A stretch of 64,000 bases of DNA from Bradyrhizobium sp. 21 (GCF_023073335.1 NZ_JADPJG010000035.1:675010-739009), one strand, 5' to 3'; positions 44,565 through 56,066 are shown, counted from the stretch's first letter. Made by a program: numbers and translations. Notes: generated from the letters alone by a model not told the origin.

Positions 44565-47159
44565 ATGGCAGGATGTCATCGACTGACGCTGGTTGCGGGT
44601 CTGGCGCTCGCGATCACCGCATCGCTTGTCACCACCAGTTTTGCGCAGAAAGGTCTCGCCGTGGAGGGCGCGCGGATCAACTCACTCATGAGCGCCGGCA
44701 GATATTCGGAAGCACTGCCTTTGGCGCAGGGCATGGTCGCGAGCCTGGAGAAGAGCGACACCGGTCGCGAACTCGCCGCTGCGCTGAACAACCTCGGCCA
44801 GGTCCATGCCGGTCAGGGGCACGACGATCTGGCGGAGCCGCTCTACAAGCGCGCCATCGTGCTGATGGAAAAGTCGCTCGGTCTCGAAACCCCGCTGATT
44901 GGAGCCGAACTGACCAATCTCGCCGCGCTCTACCAGCGGCAGAGTCGCTTTGCCGAGGCCGAGCCGCTGTTCAAGCGCGCGCTCGCGGTTCGCGAGAAGG
45001 GGCTGTCGCGCGAGCATCCCGATGTCGGCCAGTCGCTCAACAACCTCGCCACACTCTACGTGAAACAGCAGCACTATGCGGACGCCGAGCCGCTGTTTCA
45101 GCGGGCGCTCGCCATCTACCAGAAGGTCGGCGGCCCCGAGCATCCGGCGGTGGCCACCGTCCTGAACAATCTCGGCCAGGTCTATCGCGATCTCAACCGC
45201 GATGGGGACGCGGAAGCGCCGATCAAGCGCTCGCTCGCGATCCGGGAGAAGGTGCTGGGACCGGATCATCCCGACGTCGCCCGCTCCCTCAACAATCTCG
45301 CCGGCCTCTACGAGCACCAGCAGCGCTACGGCGACGCCGAGCCGCTCTATCGCCGCGCGCTGGTCATCCGCGAGCGTGCGCTCGGGCCCGATCATCCTGA
45401 CGTCGCGACCTCGACCAGCAATCTCGCTTATTTCCTCCAAATGTCCGGGCGCACCGCGGACGCATTACCGTTCGCCGAAAAGACGCTTCGGGGCGATCGC
45501 GCGCAGTTGCGCGTCGTGTTGCCGGTCCTGTTCGCCGCGCGCCAACAGGATTTACTGCCCGGCGACAAGGCGCTGGACGAGGCCCTCGCCGCGATCCAGC
45601 GCGGCACGCAATCCTCCGCCGCCTCCGCCGTGAACAAGCTCGCGGTGCGGCTTGCCGCGGGCAGCGACCGGCTCGCCGAGCTGGTGCGCCGGGACCAGGA
45701 TCTCGCGGCCGAGTCCGAGACCCTCGACAAGGCGATCGTCACCGCGGTGTCGAAGCAATCCGCGCAGCGTGATCTCGCAACCGAGCAGCGCAGCCGCGCA
45801 CGGATTGCAACGATTGCCAACGAACGTGCGGGCTTGCAGAAATTGCTCGCGGTCGAGTTCCCCGACTACGCGGCGCTCTCCAATCCGCTGCCGCTTGCCG
45901 TGAAGGACATTCAGCCACTTCTGTCGGCCGATGAGGCGATGGTGCTCTACTCCGTCGTCGACAAGCAGAGCTATGTCCTCGCGATCACGCGCGAGGGCGT
46001 CGACTGGAAGGCGATTCCGCTCGGCGCGGATGCGCTGACGCAGAAGGTGACTGCATTCCGCAAAGGACTCGATGTCGGCAAGGCGCGCGATGCCTCGGGC
46101 AAATCCGGATTGTTCGATCTCGTGCTCGCCAATGAATTGTATGTCGCGCTGCTCGGTCCGGTCGAGGCCCTGACGAAGGACAAGCGCAGCCTGCTGGTGG
46201 TGCCGTCGGCCGCCCTGACCGCATTGCCGTTTCATCTGCTCGTCACGGAGAAGCCGCGGGCTGCCATTCCGGACACGTTCGAAGGCTATCGCGGCGCCGC
46301 CTGGTTGCTGCGGCGTCAGGCCGTCTCGGTGCTGCCGTCGGTGGTCAGCCTGAAATCCCTTCGCGCCTTTGCGCGCAGAGATCGGGGCGTGAAGCCGATG
46401 ACCGGCTTTGGCGATCCCGTGTTCAATCCCGCGCTGGAAGCGCCCGCCGAGCGGCGCGCCGCGAACGGCAAGGTCGCCGCGCGCAGCATCGCGACCGTTG
46501 CCTATACCGACTTCTGGCGTGGCGCCGGCGTCGATCGCGCGCGGCTTGCGCAGGCGCTGCCGCAACTGCCCGACACCGCCGACGAGCTGAACGCGGTGGC
46601 GAAGGATGTCGGCGCGGCGGAGGTCGACATCCATCTCGGCCGCGATGCCAGTGAAACGACACTCAAGCGTGCAGCGCTTGCTCAATACAGCATCATCTAC
46701 TTTGCCACCCACGGTCTCGTCGCCGGCGACATCAAGGGTCTGGGCGAGCCTTCGCTCGCGCTCTCCATTCCCGACCAGCCCACGGAGCTCGACGACGGCC
46801 TGCTCACCGCGAGTGAAGTTGCCCAGCTCAAGCTCAATGCGGATTGGGTTGTGCTGTCGGCCTGCAACACCATCGCAGGTGACAAGCCCGGCGCCGAGGC
46901 CCTGTCGGGACTTGCGCGCTCGTTCTTCTATGCCGGCGCACGCGCGCTGCTGGTCTCGCATTGGGCAGTGGATTCGGAAGCTGCCACCCGCTTGACCATT
47001 TCGACTTTCGAACTGCTCAAGAACGAACCAAAACTCGGACGTGCTGAAGCATTGCGCCGCGCGATGCTGGCGTATGTCGATGACACCTCGTCACCGCGCG
47101 ACGCCTATCCCGCCATGTGGGGGCCGTTCGCGCTGATCGGGGAAGGCGAGGTACGATAG
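44565..47159 (+). CDS. Exported TPR-CHAT protein (caspase-like protease domain)
   Basis: An 864-residue protein. The signal peptide spans about 1-28 (cleavage near FAQKG). Six or more 42-residue kinesin-light-chain-type TPRs lie at about 60-310 (EHPDVGQSLNNLATLYVKQQ, DHPDVARSLNNLAGLYEHQQ). A helical linker leads to a C-terminal CHAT domain. The CHAT catalytic dyad is in place: His716 in IYFATHGLVAG and Cys767 in VVLSACNT, followed by GLARSFFYAGARALLVSHW. It is therefore a predicted secreted, TPR-regulated cysteine protease. The target is unknown. It sits between hugZ and pckA. Confidence 0.85.
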   Translation: MAGCHRLTLVAGLALAITASLVTTSFAQKGLAVEGARINSLMSAGRYSEALPLAQGMVASLEKSDTGRELAAALNNLGQVHAGQGHDDLAEPLYKRAIVLMEKSLGLETPLIGAELTNLAALYQRQSRFAEAEPLFKRALAVREKGLSREHPDVGQSLNNLATLYVKQQHYADAEPLFQRALAIYQKVGGPEHPAVATVLNNLGQVYRDLNRDGDAEAPIKRSLAIREKVLGPDHPDVARSLNNLAGLYEHQQRYGDAEPLYRRALVIRERALGPDHPDVATSTSNLAYFLQMSGRTADALPFAEKTLRGDRAQLRVVLPVLFAARQQDLLPGDKALDEALAAIQRGTQSSAASAVNKLAVRLAAGSDRLAELVRRDQDLAAESETLDKAIVTAVSKQSAQRDLATEQRSRARIATIANERAGLQKLLAVEFPDYAALSNPLPLAVKDIQPLLSADEAMVLYSVVDKQSYVLAITREGVDWKAIPLGADALTQKVTAFRKGLDVGKARDASGKSGLFDLVLANELYVALLGPVEALTKDKRSLLVVPSAALTALPFHLLVTEKPRAAIPDTFEGYRGAAWLLRRQAVSVLPSVVSLKSLRAFARRDRGVKPMTGFGDPVFNPALEAPAERRAANGKVAARSIATVAYTDFWRGAGVDRARLAQALPQLPDTADELNAVAKDVGAAEVDIHLGRDASETTLKRAALAQYSIIYFATHGLVAGDIKGLGEPSLALSIPDQPTELDDGLLTASEVAQLKLNADWVVLSACNTIAGDKPGAEALSGLARSFFYAGARALLVSHWAVDSEAATRLTISTFELLKNEPKLGRAEALRRAMLAYVDDTSSPRDAYPAMWGPFALIGEGEVR

Positions 47160-47456
47160 GGACGGCCGCGGTATTGTTCTTGGGATTGTGCGACGCAATA
47201 ACCCCGTAGAACGCTCAAACATGCGTTTGGTTGCGCGACCATTCGTCATTTTTTGACGCGCCTGCTCAGAGCTGACATGCGCGACGTTTGGCGCGGTCCT
47301 TGAATAAACCAAATCCTGCGGGATCAGCTTGGCAACGCCAGCGTTCATCAGTATTAGGTCGTCCAGCCGAGGCCGGACGGCCTGCTATTCACGGTGACCG
47401 CGACGGCGCCAAAGCATGATCGCGTTGAGTGTCGCGGGTTCTAGGAGGATTTTTTC
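47160..47456. other. Leader region upstream of pckA
   Basis: About 297 non-coding bases. They contain two small stems, CGTCA-TTTT-TGACG (47244-47258) and a palindrome AGGCCGGACGGCCT near 47370. The region ends in an AGGAGG Shine-Dalgarno before the pckA GTG. A promoter for pckA is expected here, but none could be placed confidently. Confidence 0.4.
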
Positions 47457-49073
47457 GTGCAAGAGACGGGCGTGCGCAACGGTGCCTTCGGCGCCGACAA
47501 ATTCGGCTTAAGGAATCTCAAGCAGGTTCACTGGAACCTCGGTGCACCGCAGCTCTATCAACACTCGCTCTCCGCGGGCGAGGCGGTGTTGTCGGCCGAC
47601 GGCGCGCTCTGCGCCGATACCGGCGAGTTCACCGGCCGCAGCCCGAAGGACAAGTTCACGGTGCGCGACGCCACCACGGACAAGAAGATGTGGTGGGCCG
47701 GCAACCAGTCGATCACCGCCGAGCAGTTCGAGACGCTCTATCAGGACTTCCTCAAGCACGCCGAAGGCAAATCGCTGTTCGCGCAGGATCTCTATGGCGG
47801 CGCCGATCCTGCCTACCGCATCAAGACTCGCGTCTTCACCGAGCTCGCCTGGCACTCCCTTTTCATCCGCACGCTGCTGATCCGCCCCGAGGCGGTCGAG
47901 CTGACGAGCTTCACGCCGGAGCTCACCATCATCGACATGCCGAGCTTCCGCGCCGATCCGGAGCGCCACGGCTGCAAGTCCGAGAACGTCGTCGCGATCG
48001 ACTTCGCCCGCAAGATCGTGTTGATCGCCGGCTCCTACTATGCCGGCGAGATGAAGAAGTCGGTCTTCACCACGCTGAACTACTATCTGCCCGAGCGCGG
48101 CGTGATGCCGATGCATTGCTCGGCCAATGTCGGCGCCAAGGGCGACGCCGCGATCTTCTTCGGCCTATCCGGCACCGGCAAGACCACGCTTTCGGCCGAT
48201 CCCAACCGCACGCTGATCGGCGACGACGAGCACGGCTGGGGCCCGAACGGTGTCTTCAATTTCGAGGGCGGCTGCTATGCCAAGTGCATCAAGCTGTCGA
48301 AGGAAGCCGAGCCCGAGATCTACGCGGCGTCGACCCGCTTCGGCGCGGTGCTTGAGAACTGCGTGCTCGACGAGGACACCCGCGTCGTCGATTTCGACGA
48401 CGGCTCAAAGACCGAGAACACGCGTTCGGCGTACCCGCTCGACTTCATCCCGAATGCCTCGCGCACCGGCCGCGCGCCGCAGCCGAAGAACGTGGTGATG
48501 CTCGCCGCCGACGCCTTCGGTGTGCTGCCGCCGATCGCAAAGCTCTCGCCGGCGCAGGCGATGTATCACTTCCTCTCCGGCTACACCGCCAAGGTTGCCG
48601 GCACCGAGCGTGGTCTCGGCAACGAGCCGCAGCCGGAATTCTCCACCTGCTTCGGCTCACCCTTCCTGCCGCTCGATCCCTCCGTCTACGGCAACATGCT
48701 GCGCGACCTCATCGCCGAGCACAATGTGGACTGCTGGCTGGTCAACACCGGCTGGACCGGCGGCAAATACGGCACGGGCTCGCGCATGCCGATCAAGGTG
48801 ACGCGCGCGCTGCTCACCGCCGCGCTCGACGGCTCGCTTCGCAACGTCGAATTCCGCACCGACAAATATTTCGGCTTCGCGGTCCCGACCGCGCTGCCCG
48901 GCGTGCCGGCCGAGATCCTCAACCCGGTCAACACCTGGAAGGACAAGGACGAGTTCGACAAGACCGCCCGCGCGCTGGTCGGGATGTTCCAGAAGAACTT
49001 TGCCAAGTTCGAAGCCCAGGTCGACGCCGAGGTCCGCGCCGCCGCCCCGGACGTGAAACTCGCGGCGGAGTAG
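47457..49073 (+). CDS. pckA: Phosphoenolpyruvate carboxykinase (ATP)
   Basis: A 538-residue cytosolic enzyme converting oxaloacetate and ATP to phosphoenolpyruvate and CO2, the first committed step of gluconeogenesis from C4 acids. Recognised segments are FTGRSPKDKF (substrate Arg), MHCSANVG, the kinase P-loop GLSGTGKTTLS, the metal site LIGDDEHGW and the later NTGWTGGKYGTGSRM. It starts at GTG 47457 behind a strong AGGAGG. In rhizobia pckA commonly neighbours the chvI-chvG-hprK block, as here with two genes in between. Confidence 0.97.
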   Translation: MQETGVRNGAFGADKFGLRNLKQVHWNLGAPQLYQHSLSAGEAVLSADGALCADTGEFTGRSPKDKFTVRDATTDKKMWWAGNQSITAEQFETLYQDFLKHAEGKSLFAQDLYGGADPAYRIKTRVFTELAWHSLFIRTLLIRPEAVELTSFTPELTIIDMPSFRADPERHGCKSENVVAIDFARKIVLIAGSYYAGEMKKSVFTTLNYYLPERGVMPMHCSANVGAKGDAAIFFGLSGTGKTTLSADPNRTLIGDDEHGWGPNGVFNFEGGCYAKCIKLSKEAEPEIYAASTRFGAVLENCVLDEDTRVVDFDDGSKTENTRSAYPLDFIPNASRTGRAPQPKNVVMLAADAFGVLPPIAKLSPAQAMYHFLSGYTAKVAGTERGLGNEPQPEFSTCFGSPFLPLDPSVYGNMLRDLIAEHNVDCWLVNTGWTGGKYGTGSRMPIKVTRALLTAALDGSLRNVEFRTDKYFGFAVPTALPGVPAEILNPVNTWKDKDEFDKTARALVGMFQKNFAKFEAQVDAEVRAAAPDVKLAAE

Positions 49074-49095
49074 GCTCACGCAGTTTGAATTGAAA

Positions 49096-49121
49096 GGGGC
49101 GGCCGAGAGGCCGCCCTTTTT
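49096..49121 (+). terminator. Rho-independent terminator of pckA
   Basis: A perfect 8-bp GC stem (GGGCGGCC / GGCCGCCC) with a GAGA loop, followed by five T. It begins 23 bases after the pckA stop. Confidence 0.92.
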
Positions 49122-49154
49122 GTTTGCGGGCACCGCGCAAGCCGCATGCTCGCT

Positions 49155-49294
49155 GTCGTCCCGGCGAAGGCCGGAATCCATACCGCGTGATCTATCAAGG
49201 GAGTGCGGTGCAGGTACCGGCGAAGAAAAGGCAACTACGGGTCTTCGCCAAATTTCTCCCTGTGGTTATGGGTCCCGGCCTTCGCCGGGACGAC
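49155..49294. repeat. Palindromic intergenic element D (GTCGTCCCGG family, inverted)
   Basis: A 140-bp element. Arms at 49155-49183 and 49267-49294 are inverted. Read on the reverse strand, its core matches element B nearly throughout (GCGAAGACCCGTAGTT, TTCTTCGCCGGTAC, AGATCACGCGGTATGG). It lies between the pckA terminator and the convergent thioesterase gene. Confidence 0.85.
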
Positions 49295-49300
49295 AGCAAA

Positions 49301-50122
49301 TCACGCCTTGAAATACGCGATCTGCGTCGACGTCGCGAGCAGCCGCCCATTCGGCGACCACAGCTCGGCGTTCTGGTCGGCAAAGCTCTTGTGCATGACC
49401 TTCGAGTCAGCCGTCGCGAGCACACGCGTGATGTCTTCGGCCGCGAGCTCGTCGCTATCCGTATGGAAATAGGTCGTCAGCGACACCGTGCCGAACGGCA
49501 CCAGCTCGCGCCGCGCGTGGAAGATGCGGCCGAAGAACGCGTCCGACATCGACATCAGCGACAGCATGTCGAGCTTGCGCGGCGTGCGGTCGCCGATCCA
49601 GATCTTCGAATAGGTGCTGGCGAGCTCGGACTTGGGCGGGCCGATCCGCATCTCGCCCTCGACGAAGCGGAATTCATACTGGTTGGCCCAGGACGCCGCG
49701 ATCTTCGGGAACGGCAGCGTCTCTTCGAACGGCTTTGCATCCGGATATTGCGCCACCCTGTGCTCCCAGGACGGCCGGCGCTCGGCGAACACGGCGGTAG
49801 CGAGCGTTGCCACCTCGCCGCCGCCCTGCGACAGCTCGACGCTCCAGTGCTGGCTGGAGCGGTTGGCCTTCACCAGCCGCACGTCGAGATCGAAATCGCC
49901 CTTCGCGATCGGCGCGCAGTAATTGACCGTAAGCGCCAGCGGATCGCCGGCGCGTTCCGGATGGTCGATCAGCGCGCGCAAGATGGTCGCGGCAGTGGCG
50001 CCGCCGAACGGGCCGACAAAGGCCCAGTAATCGTCGCTGGTGTGCCCCTGCCAGCTTGAGTCACCGGGGGTGACGCGGGTGGCGTCGTCGAAAGGATGTG
50101 GGAGCTTGGCGTGCATTGTCAT
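49301..50122 (-). CDS. Acyl-CoA thioesterase, double hot-dog (TesB-like)
   Basis: A 273-residue protein with two hot-dog folds in tandem. The N-terminal half has WAFVGPFGGATAATILRA, and the C-terminal half has PFGTVSLTTYFHTDSDEL. It hydrolyses acyl-CoA thioesters; the chain length is not inferable. It is convergent with pckA. The gene start is 90 bases beyond the glgP stop on the same strand, so the two may be co-transcribed. Confidence 0.83.
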   Translation of the reverse strand: MTMHAKLPHPFDDATRVTPGDSSWQGHTSDDYWAFVGPFGGATAATILRALIDHPERAGDPLALTVNYCAPIAKGDFDLDVRLVKANRSSQHWSVELSQGGGEVATLATAVFAERRPSWEHRVAQYPDAKPFEETLPFPKIAASWANQYEFRFVEGEMRIGPPKSELASTYSKIWIGDRTPRKLDMLSLMSMSDAFFGRIFHARRELVPFGTVSLTTYFHTDSDELAAEDITRVLATADSKVMHKSFADQNAELWSPNGRLLATSTQIAYFKA

Positions 50123-50211
50123 GTCCGGCGTTCAATGACGGACGTCATATCACGTCCGTCGCCGGCCTGTGCAATTACATCTGGCCCAGCCGATTTCACG
50201 CTGCGGAAAAA

Positions 50212-52746
<2,535 letters not shown>

Positions 52747-52943
52747 TTCCTGGTCGATAGACTACTACTCACCCTACGCATCTTGCCCTTGTACCGGAAC
52801 CATCGCTGGTGCGGCCGTGCACTGCGCTGGCGTAAAATTATGCAAGGAACGGGCCGACTTGGGTACCCGGACGCATACGGGGAAACGTGGATTCGGTGCT
52901 AGAATGGCGGCAGATTCAGCCATCAGTGTGGAGGAAACGTCCC

Positions 52944-53198
52944 ATGACAGTTCTGATGCGACCTCTGATGAGACTGCTGATCGAAATCGCCGCCGCGACC
53001 TTCCTCGTCGTCTGCATCACCGCTTCCAGCGCCGCCTTCGCCGCCGGCAAGCCGGGCCGCAGCGCCGACGGCCTGAGCTGCGGCTTCACCGTTCCGCAAA
53101 ACGCCTCGCCAGCCGCCCGCTGCGCCGCCATCAAGCGGCAGTGCGGCGGGAAATTTTATGCAAGCGCGTGCGGGGACAGGTTGATGTCGGCGATGTGA
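52944..53198 (+). CDS. Small exported Cys-containing protein
   Basis: An 84-residue protein. The ATG at 52944 has a GGAGGA Shine-Dalgarno. A basic start and hydrophobic core (LLIEIAAATFLVVCITASSAAFA) make a signal peptide. The mature part of about 50 residues has four Cys (LSCGF, ARCAAIKRQCGG, SACGD), which could form two disulfides. I do not recognise a family. It lies directly before the inverted-repeat-bounded GIY-YIG gene. Confidence 0.65.
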   Translation: MTVLMRPLMRLLIEIAAATFLVVCITASSAAFAAGKPGRSADGLSCGFTVPQNASPAARCAAIKRQCGGKFYASACGDRLMSAM

Positions 53199-53223
53199 AG
53201 GGAGTTCAGATTGCCTCCACGAT

Positions 53224-53616
53224 GTCGTCCTGGCGAAAGCCAAGACCCATTACCCCAACTGTCAGAGGCGGCCCGATCGGTCATTCCAGTCAGGGTTTTC
53301 CTCCTGGATCAACTTGATCTTCCAATCGCGCTTCCAGACCTTCAGTTGTTTCTCGCGGGCGATTGCCTCCTGCAGTGTCGCGAAGGTTTCGACGTGAACG
53401 AGACGGAAGATTTTGTACTTCTGTACGAACTTGGAGCCACGACCCGAGCGGTGCAACTCAAGCCTGGCACGGATGTCGTTGGTAACGCCGATATAGATCG
53501 TGCCGTGATGACGGCTCGTGAGAATGTAGACATAGTAGCTGCCTGTGCTCATGGGGCTCAAGCTCGCAAAAACAACGCTGACCGGGGTAATGGGTCCTGG
53601 CTTTCGCCAGGACGAC
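53224..53616. mobile_element. Candidate GIY-YIG element bounded by 33-bp inverted repeats
   Basis: A 393-bp unit. The left end 53224-53256 and the right end 53584-53616 are inverted copies, 32 of 33 bases identical; each also holds an internal palindrome (CCTGGCGAAAGCCAGG). The only gene inside is the GIY-YIG nuclease, whose stop is 6 bases from the left repeat and whose start is 31 bases from the right one. The right end is identical (33/33) to the left end of element B at 15751. No target-site duplication was recognised. Mobility is inferred, not shown. Confidence 0.55.
53262..53552 (-). CDS. Single-domain GIY-YIG nuclease
   Basis: A 96-residue protein of the small UPF0213/YhbQ-like GIY-YIG family. 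The first motif is Y7-V-Y9, the second is Y20-I-G22, the catalytic Arg is in NDIRARLELHR (28-30) and the metal-binding Glu67 is in AIAREKQLK. It ends in the NPDWND tail typical of these proteins. It should nick or cut DNA; the target is unknown. The ATG at 53552 is preferred over a TTG three codons upstream. The gene is enclosed by 33-bp inverted repeats. Confidence 0.85.
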   Translation of the reverse strand: MSTGSYYVYILTSRHHGTIYIGVTNDIRARLELHRSGRGSKFVQKYKIFRLVHVETFATLQEAIAREKQLKVWKRDWKIKLIQEENPDWNDRSGRL

Positions 53617-53756
53617 GACTTCGTATGGGCCCGTCGGATTTCCGATAGGGCGATCAGAACAAATTAAGAACACTTTAGCAAGTCTTTGATATATCATTGT
53701 GATTCGGCGCGTGGCCGACACAATATCTAGCGTCCGTCAGACTTTGCGAGGACTAC

Positions 53757-54188
53757 ATGTCCACCATTGCCTTCGATCAATTTGCCCTCACCCGGATCGC
53801 CGATTTCGCGCGCTCGCTGTCGCGGCTGCATCAGGCGGCGCGGCGGTACGCCGTCGACGACGACCAGTTCGACCGCGAGTTCAACGCCGTGTGCCAGTCG
53901 ATCTGGGGCTACACCATCGACGACATCAGCGACGATCTGTTCTCGGTCGAGGATCATCTATTCCTCGACACGCTGGACGAGGCGCATGCGCGCATCTTCG
54001 CAGCCGAACAGGGCTACGACCTCGTCGACGACCAGGGCATGCTGACCGACTGGTGGGGCTTTTGCTGGATGATCCTGGCCGAGAAGCGCGGCCTGCTCAC
54101 GGCGGACAACCGCGCCGCCGCGCGCGCAGCGATCGAGGAGAAATATCTGGCGGCGCCGAACGTGATCGGGGTCATCATCGGGAGGTAG
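53757..54188 (+). CDS. Conserved hypothetical protein, mostly helical
   Basis: A 143-residue cytoplasmic protein. It is acidic and aromatic-rich, with IWGYTIDDISDDLFSVEDHLF and a WWGFCWMILAEKRGLL segment. No signal peptide or membrane helix is present. I do not recognise a named family. The ATG at 53757 has an AGGA Shine-Dalgarno. It stands alone between the GIY-YIG element and the DUF2865 gene. Confidence 0.72.
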   Translation: MSTIAFDQFALTRIADFARSLSRLHQAARRYAVDDDQFDREFNAVCQSIWGYTIDDISDDLFSVEDHLFLDTLDEAHARIFAAEQGYDLVDDQGMLTDWWGFCWMILAEKRGLLTADNRAAARAAIEEKYLAAPNVIGVIIGR

Positions 54189-54196
54189 CGCAACAA

Positions 54197-54218
54197 CCGT
54201 CATTGCCCGCAATGACGG
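54197..54218. terminator. Hairpin between convergent genes
   Basis: A perfect 10-bp stem (CCGTCATTGC / GCAATGACGG) with a 2-base loop, in the 47-bp gap between two convergent genes. It lacks a U-run. It may serve as a shared transcript end. Confidence 0.4.
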
Positions 54219-54235
54219 CTCGGATGCAGTGGACC

Positions 54236-55039
54236 CTAATCCAGCCCCGCCCGCTTCGCCGGCTTCTGCGTCTTCGGCACCGTCACGTCAGGCAGCGTCT
54301 CGCGGACGATCTCGGCGGCCGGCGCATCCGCCGCCACCGTTTCCGCCCGCACCGGCGCCACCTTCATCTCGCCGAGGCGCGCGCGAACCTGCGCGGTGAG
54401 GCCGGGATAGGAGGCGACCGGAGTGAAGTCGGCAGCCTGGTCGTTGCCGACGCGGATGCCGGTATAGGCGACGAGGCCGTCGGTGGTGGCGATCACGTCA
54501 CCGGGTTTCAGCGACGAGTCCAGCGCCAGATCGACCGGAGCGAGGCCGACCGGCTCGCGGCCGTTGCAGGTGCAGTCGGCGCGCAGCGCCTTGCGGTAGG
54601 CGAACGCGTTCTCGCTGTCGGCGTAGCGCTCACCGGTCTGCGACGCGGCGCCGTCGATCGAGGAGCCGAAATAGATTTTAGTCGTGCTGGCAGGACAGAA
54701 CGCCTGACACATCTGCGCGGGCGAGGCGAGGCCGCGCATCAGCGGAAAATATTTGCCGTCGCAGCTGCGCACGCAGAACGCGGGTCCCGAGCCGCCGGCC
54801 GCGGCCGAACGCGTCGGGGGCACGTATTGCGGGGTTGCTGCATTTTGCTGGCCGGTGAACGGGTCGGCGTATGAGCTCGCCTGCTGCGGCACCTCACGCT
54901 GCGGCCGTTGCTGCTGCATGCCGCCGAAGAAGAAGTCGAACAGGCCCTCGGCCGAAACCGGGGCCGGGGCCGCAAGCAGCGGTGCTGCCAGTGTGGCGGC
55001 GACAAGCATCGCGCGCCGCCGCCGGCGCGCATGGGACAT
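54236..55039 (-). CDS. DUF2865 exported protein
   Basis: A 267-residue protein. A basic start and hydrophobic core with cleavage near VSAEG form a signal peptide. Cys-rich segments (FCVRSCDGKYFPL, MCQAFCPAS and DCTCNG) define DUF2865. A Gln/Pro-rich segment precedes them (residues 43-75). The function is unknown; the domain is found mainly in Rhizobiales. The ATG at 55039 was chosen over the longer open frame because the signal peptide starts there. Confidence 0.8.
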   Translation of the reverse strand: MSHARRRRRAMLVAATLAAPLLAAPAPVSAEGLFDFFFGGMQQQRPQREVPQQASSYADPFTGQQNAATPQYVPPTRSAAAGGSGPAFCVRSCDGKYFPLMRGLASPAQMCQAFCPASTTKIYFGSSIDGAASQTGERYADSENAFAYRKALRADCTCNGREPVGLAPVDLALDSSLKPGDVIATTDGLVAYTGIRVGNDQAADFTPVASYPGLTAQVRARLGEMKVAPVRAETVAADAPAAEIVRETLPDVTVPKTQKPAKRAGLD

Positions 55040-55167
55040 GACTGTACGCAAACGCTTACTCCACCCGACGCTACTCAATCGGCCGGGACCCATCAGGTCT
55101 CAGCACATGGTTCACCATAAAGCGGGATGGTAAATGAGCGGTTGAGGGAGGGTGCGTGACGAACGCT

Positions 55168-55294
55168 CCCCGTGCCCCGGACGCAGCGCAGCGCTTCTTC
55201 AGCGCTACGCTGCAGAGCCGGGGCCCATGCGGATGGGGAAAGCTGGGTCCCGGTTCTGCGGCGCGTCGTTACGCGCTGCGTCGCGCCCGGGACA
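55168..55294. repeat. GCCCCGGACGCAGCGCAGCG dispersed repeat
   Basis: About 127 bases of nested palindromes. GCCCCGGACGCAGCGCAGCG pairs imperfectly with CTGCAGAGCCGGGGC and GCGCTGCGTCGCGCCCGGGA. It lies in the gap between the reverse-strand DUF2865 gene start and the pyrE stop. Confidence 0.65.
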
Positions 55295-55303
55295 AGAGAG
55301 CGG

Positions 55304-55867
55304 TCAGGCCTTCAAAAATTCCGACGCCTTGTAGAGCGAGCGGAACGGCAGGCCGGCTGCGCCGAAGGTGTCGTCGGCGCCTTCTTCGCGGTCGACCATG
55401 GTCAGCACCAGCACCACTTCGGCGCCGGTCTCGCGCACGGATTCCACCGCCTTCATCGCCGAGCCGCCGGTGGTGGTGACGTCCTCGACGATCACGACGC
55501 GCTTGCCCTCGAGCGTCTCGCCCCTGGGCAGCCCCTCGATCGCGAGCTTGGCACCATGCTCCTTCGGCTTCTTGCGCACGAAGAACGCCGCGATCGGATG
55601 ACCCTTGATCCAGGAGATCTGCGCCAGCGCGCCGGCCAGCGGCACCGCACCCATCTCGAGGCCGCCGACGAAATCGAGATTGTCGTCCTTCAGCGCCTCA
55701 TAGGTCAGCTCGGCGAGCAGGGTCGCACCCTCGGGGTCAAGCATGGTCGGCTTCAGGTTGAAGTAGAAATCGCTCTTGCGGCCCGACGCGAGCGTCACCT
55801 CGCCGCGGCCGAAGGAGCGCCGGCGGATGATCTCGAACAGGCGGGCGCGGGAGGCTGATTTCGACAC
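55304..55867 (-). CDS. pyrE: Orotate phosphoribosyltransferase
   Basis: A 187-residue cytosolic enzyme that joins orotate and PRPP to make OMP in pyrimidine synthesis. The PRPP-binding motif VVIVEDVTTTGGS is intact; the N-terminal section has FGRGEVTLASGRKSDFYF. It starts at GTG 55867 behind a GAGGGA Shine-Dalgarno; the open frame extends 80 residues upstream but is non-coding in character. It is divergent from the glutathione transferase gene. Confidence 0.94.
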   Translation of the reverse strand: MSKSASRARLFEIIRRRSFGRGEVTLASGRKSDFYFNLKPTMLDPEGATLLAELTYEALKDDNLDFVGGLEMGAVPLAGALAQISWIKGHPIAAFFVRKKPKEHGAKLAIEGLPRGETLEGKRVVIVEDVTTTGGSAMKAVESVRETGAEVVLVLTMVDREEGADDTFGAAGLPFRSLYKASEFLKA

Positions 55868-56066
55868 GGCGGTCCCTCGGGAGCGTTTTTGGAAGTGGCA
55901 GAATTTATCCGCGACGGCCACGACATTCCAGAGGGGGCGTCCCCCGTCAACAGGGATCGGCCATCCCGGAGCGCCGGTTGTGGGGGTGCAACCTTCTGGA
56001 GTAGGTGGATGCCGGATATCCCGGGCAGGAAACTGGGCCAGGACACTGGGCAAGGACAAGCCAAAA

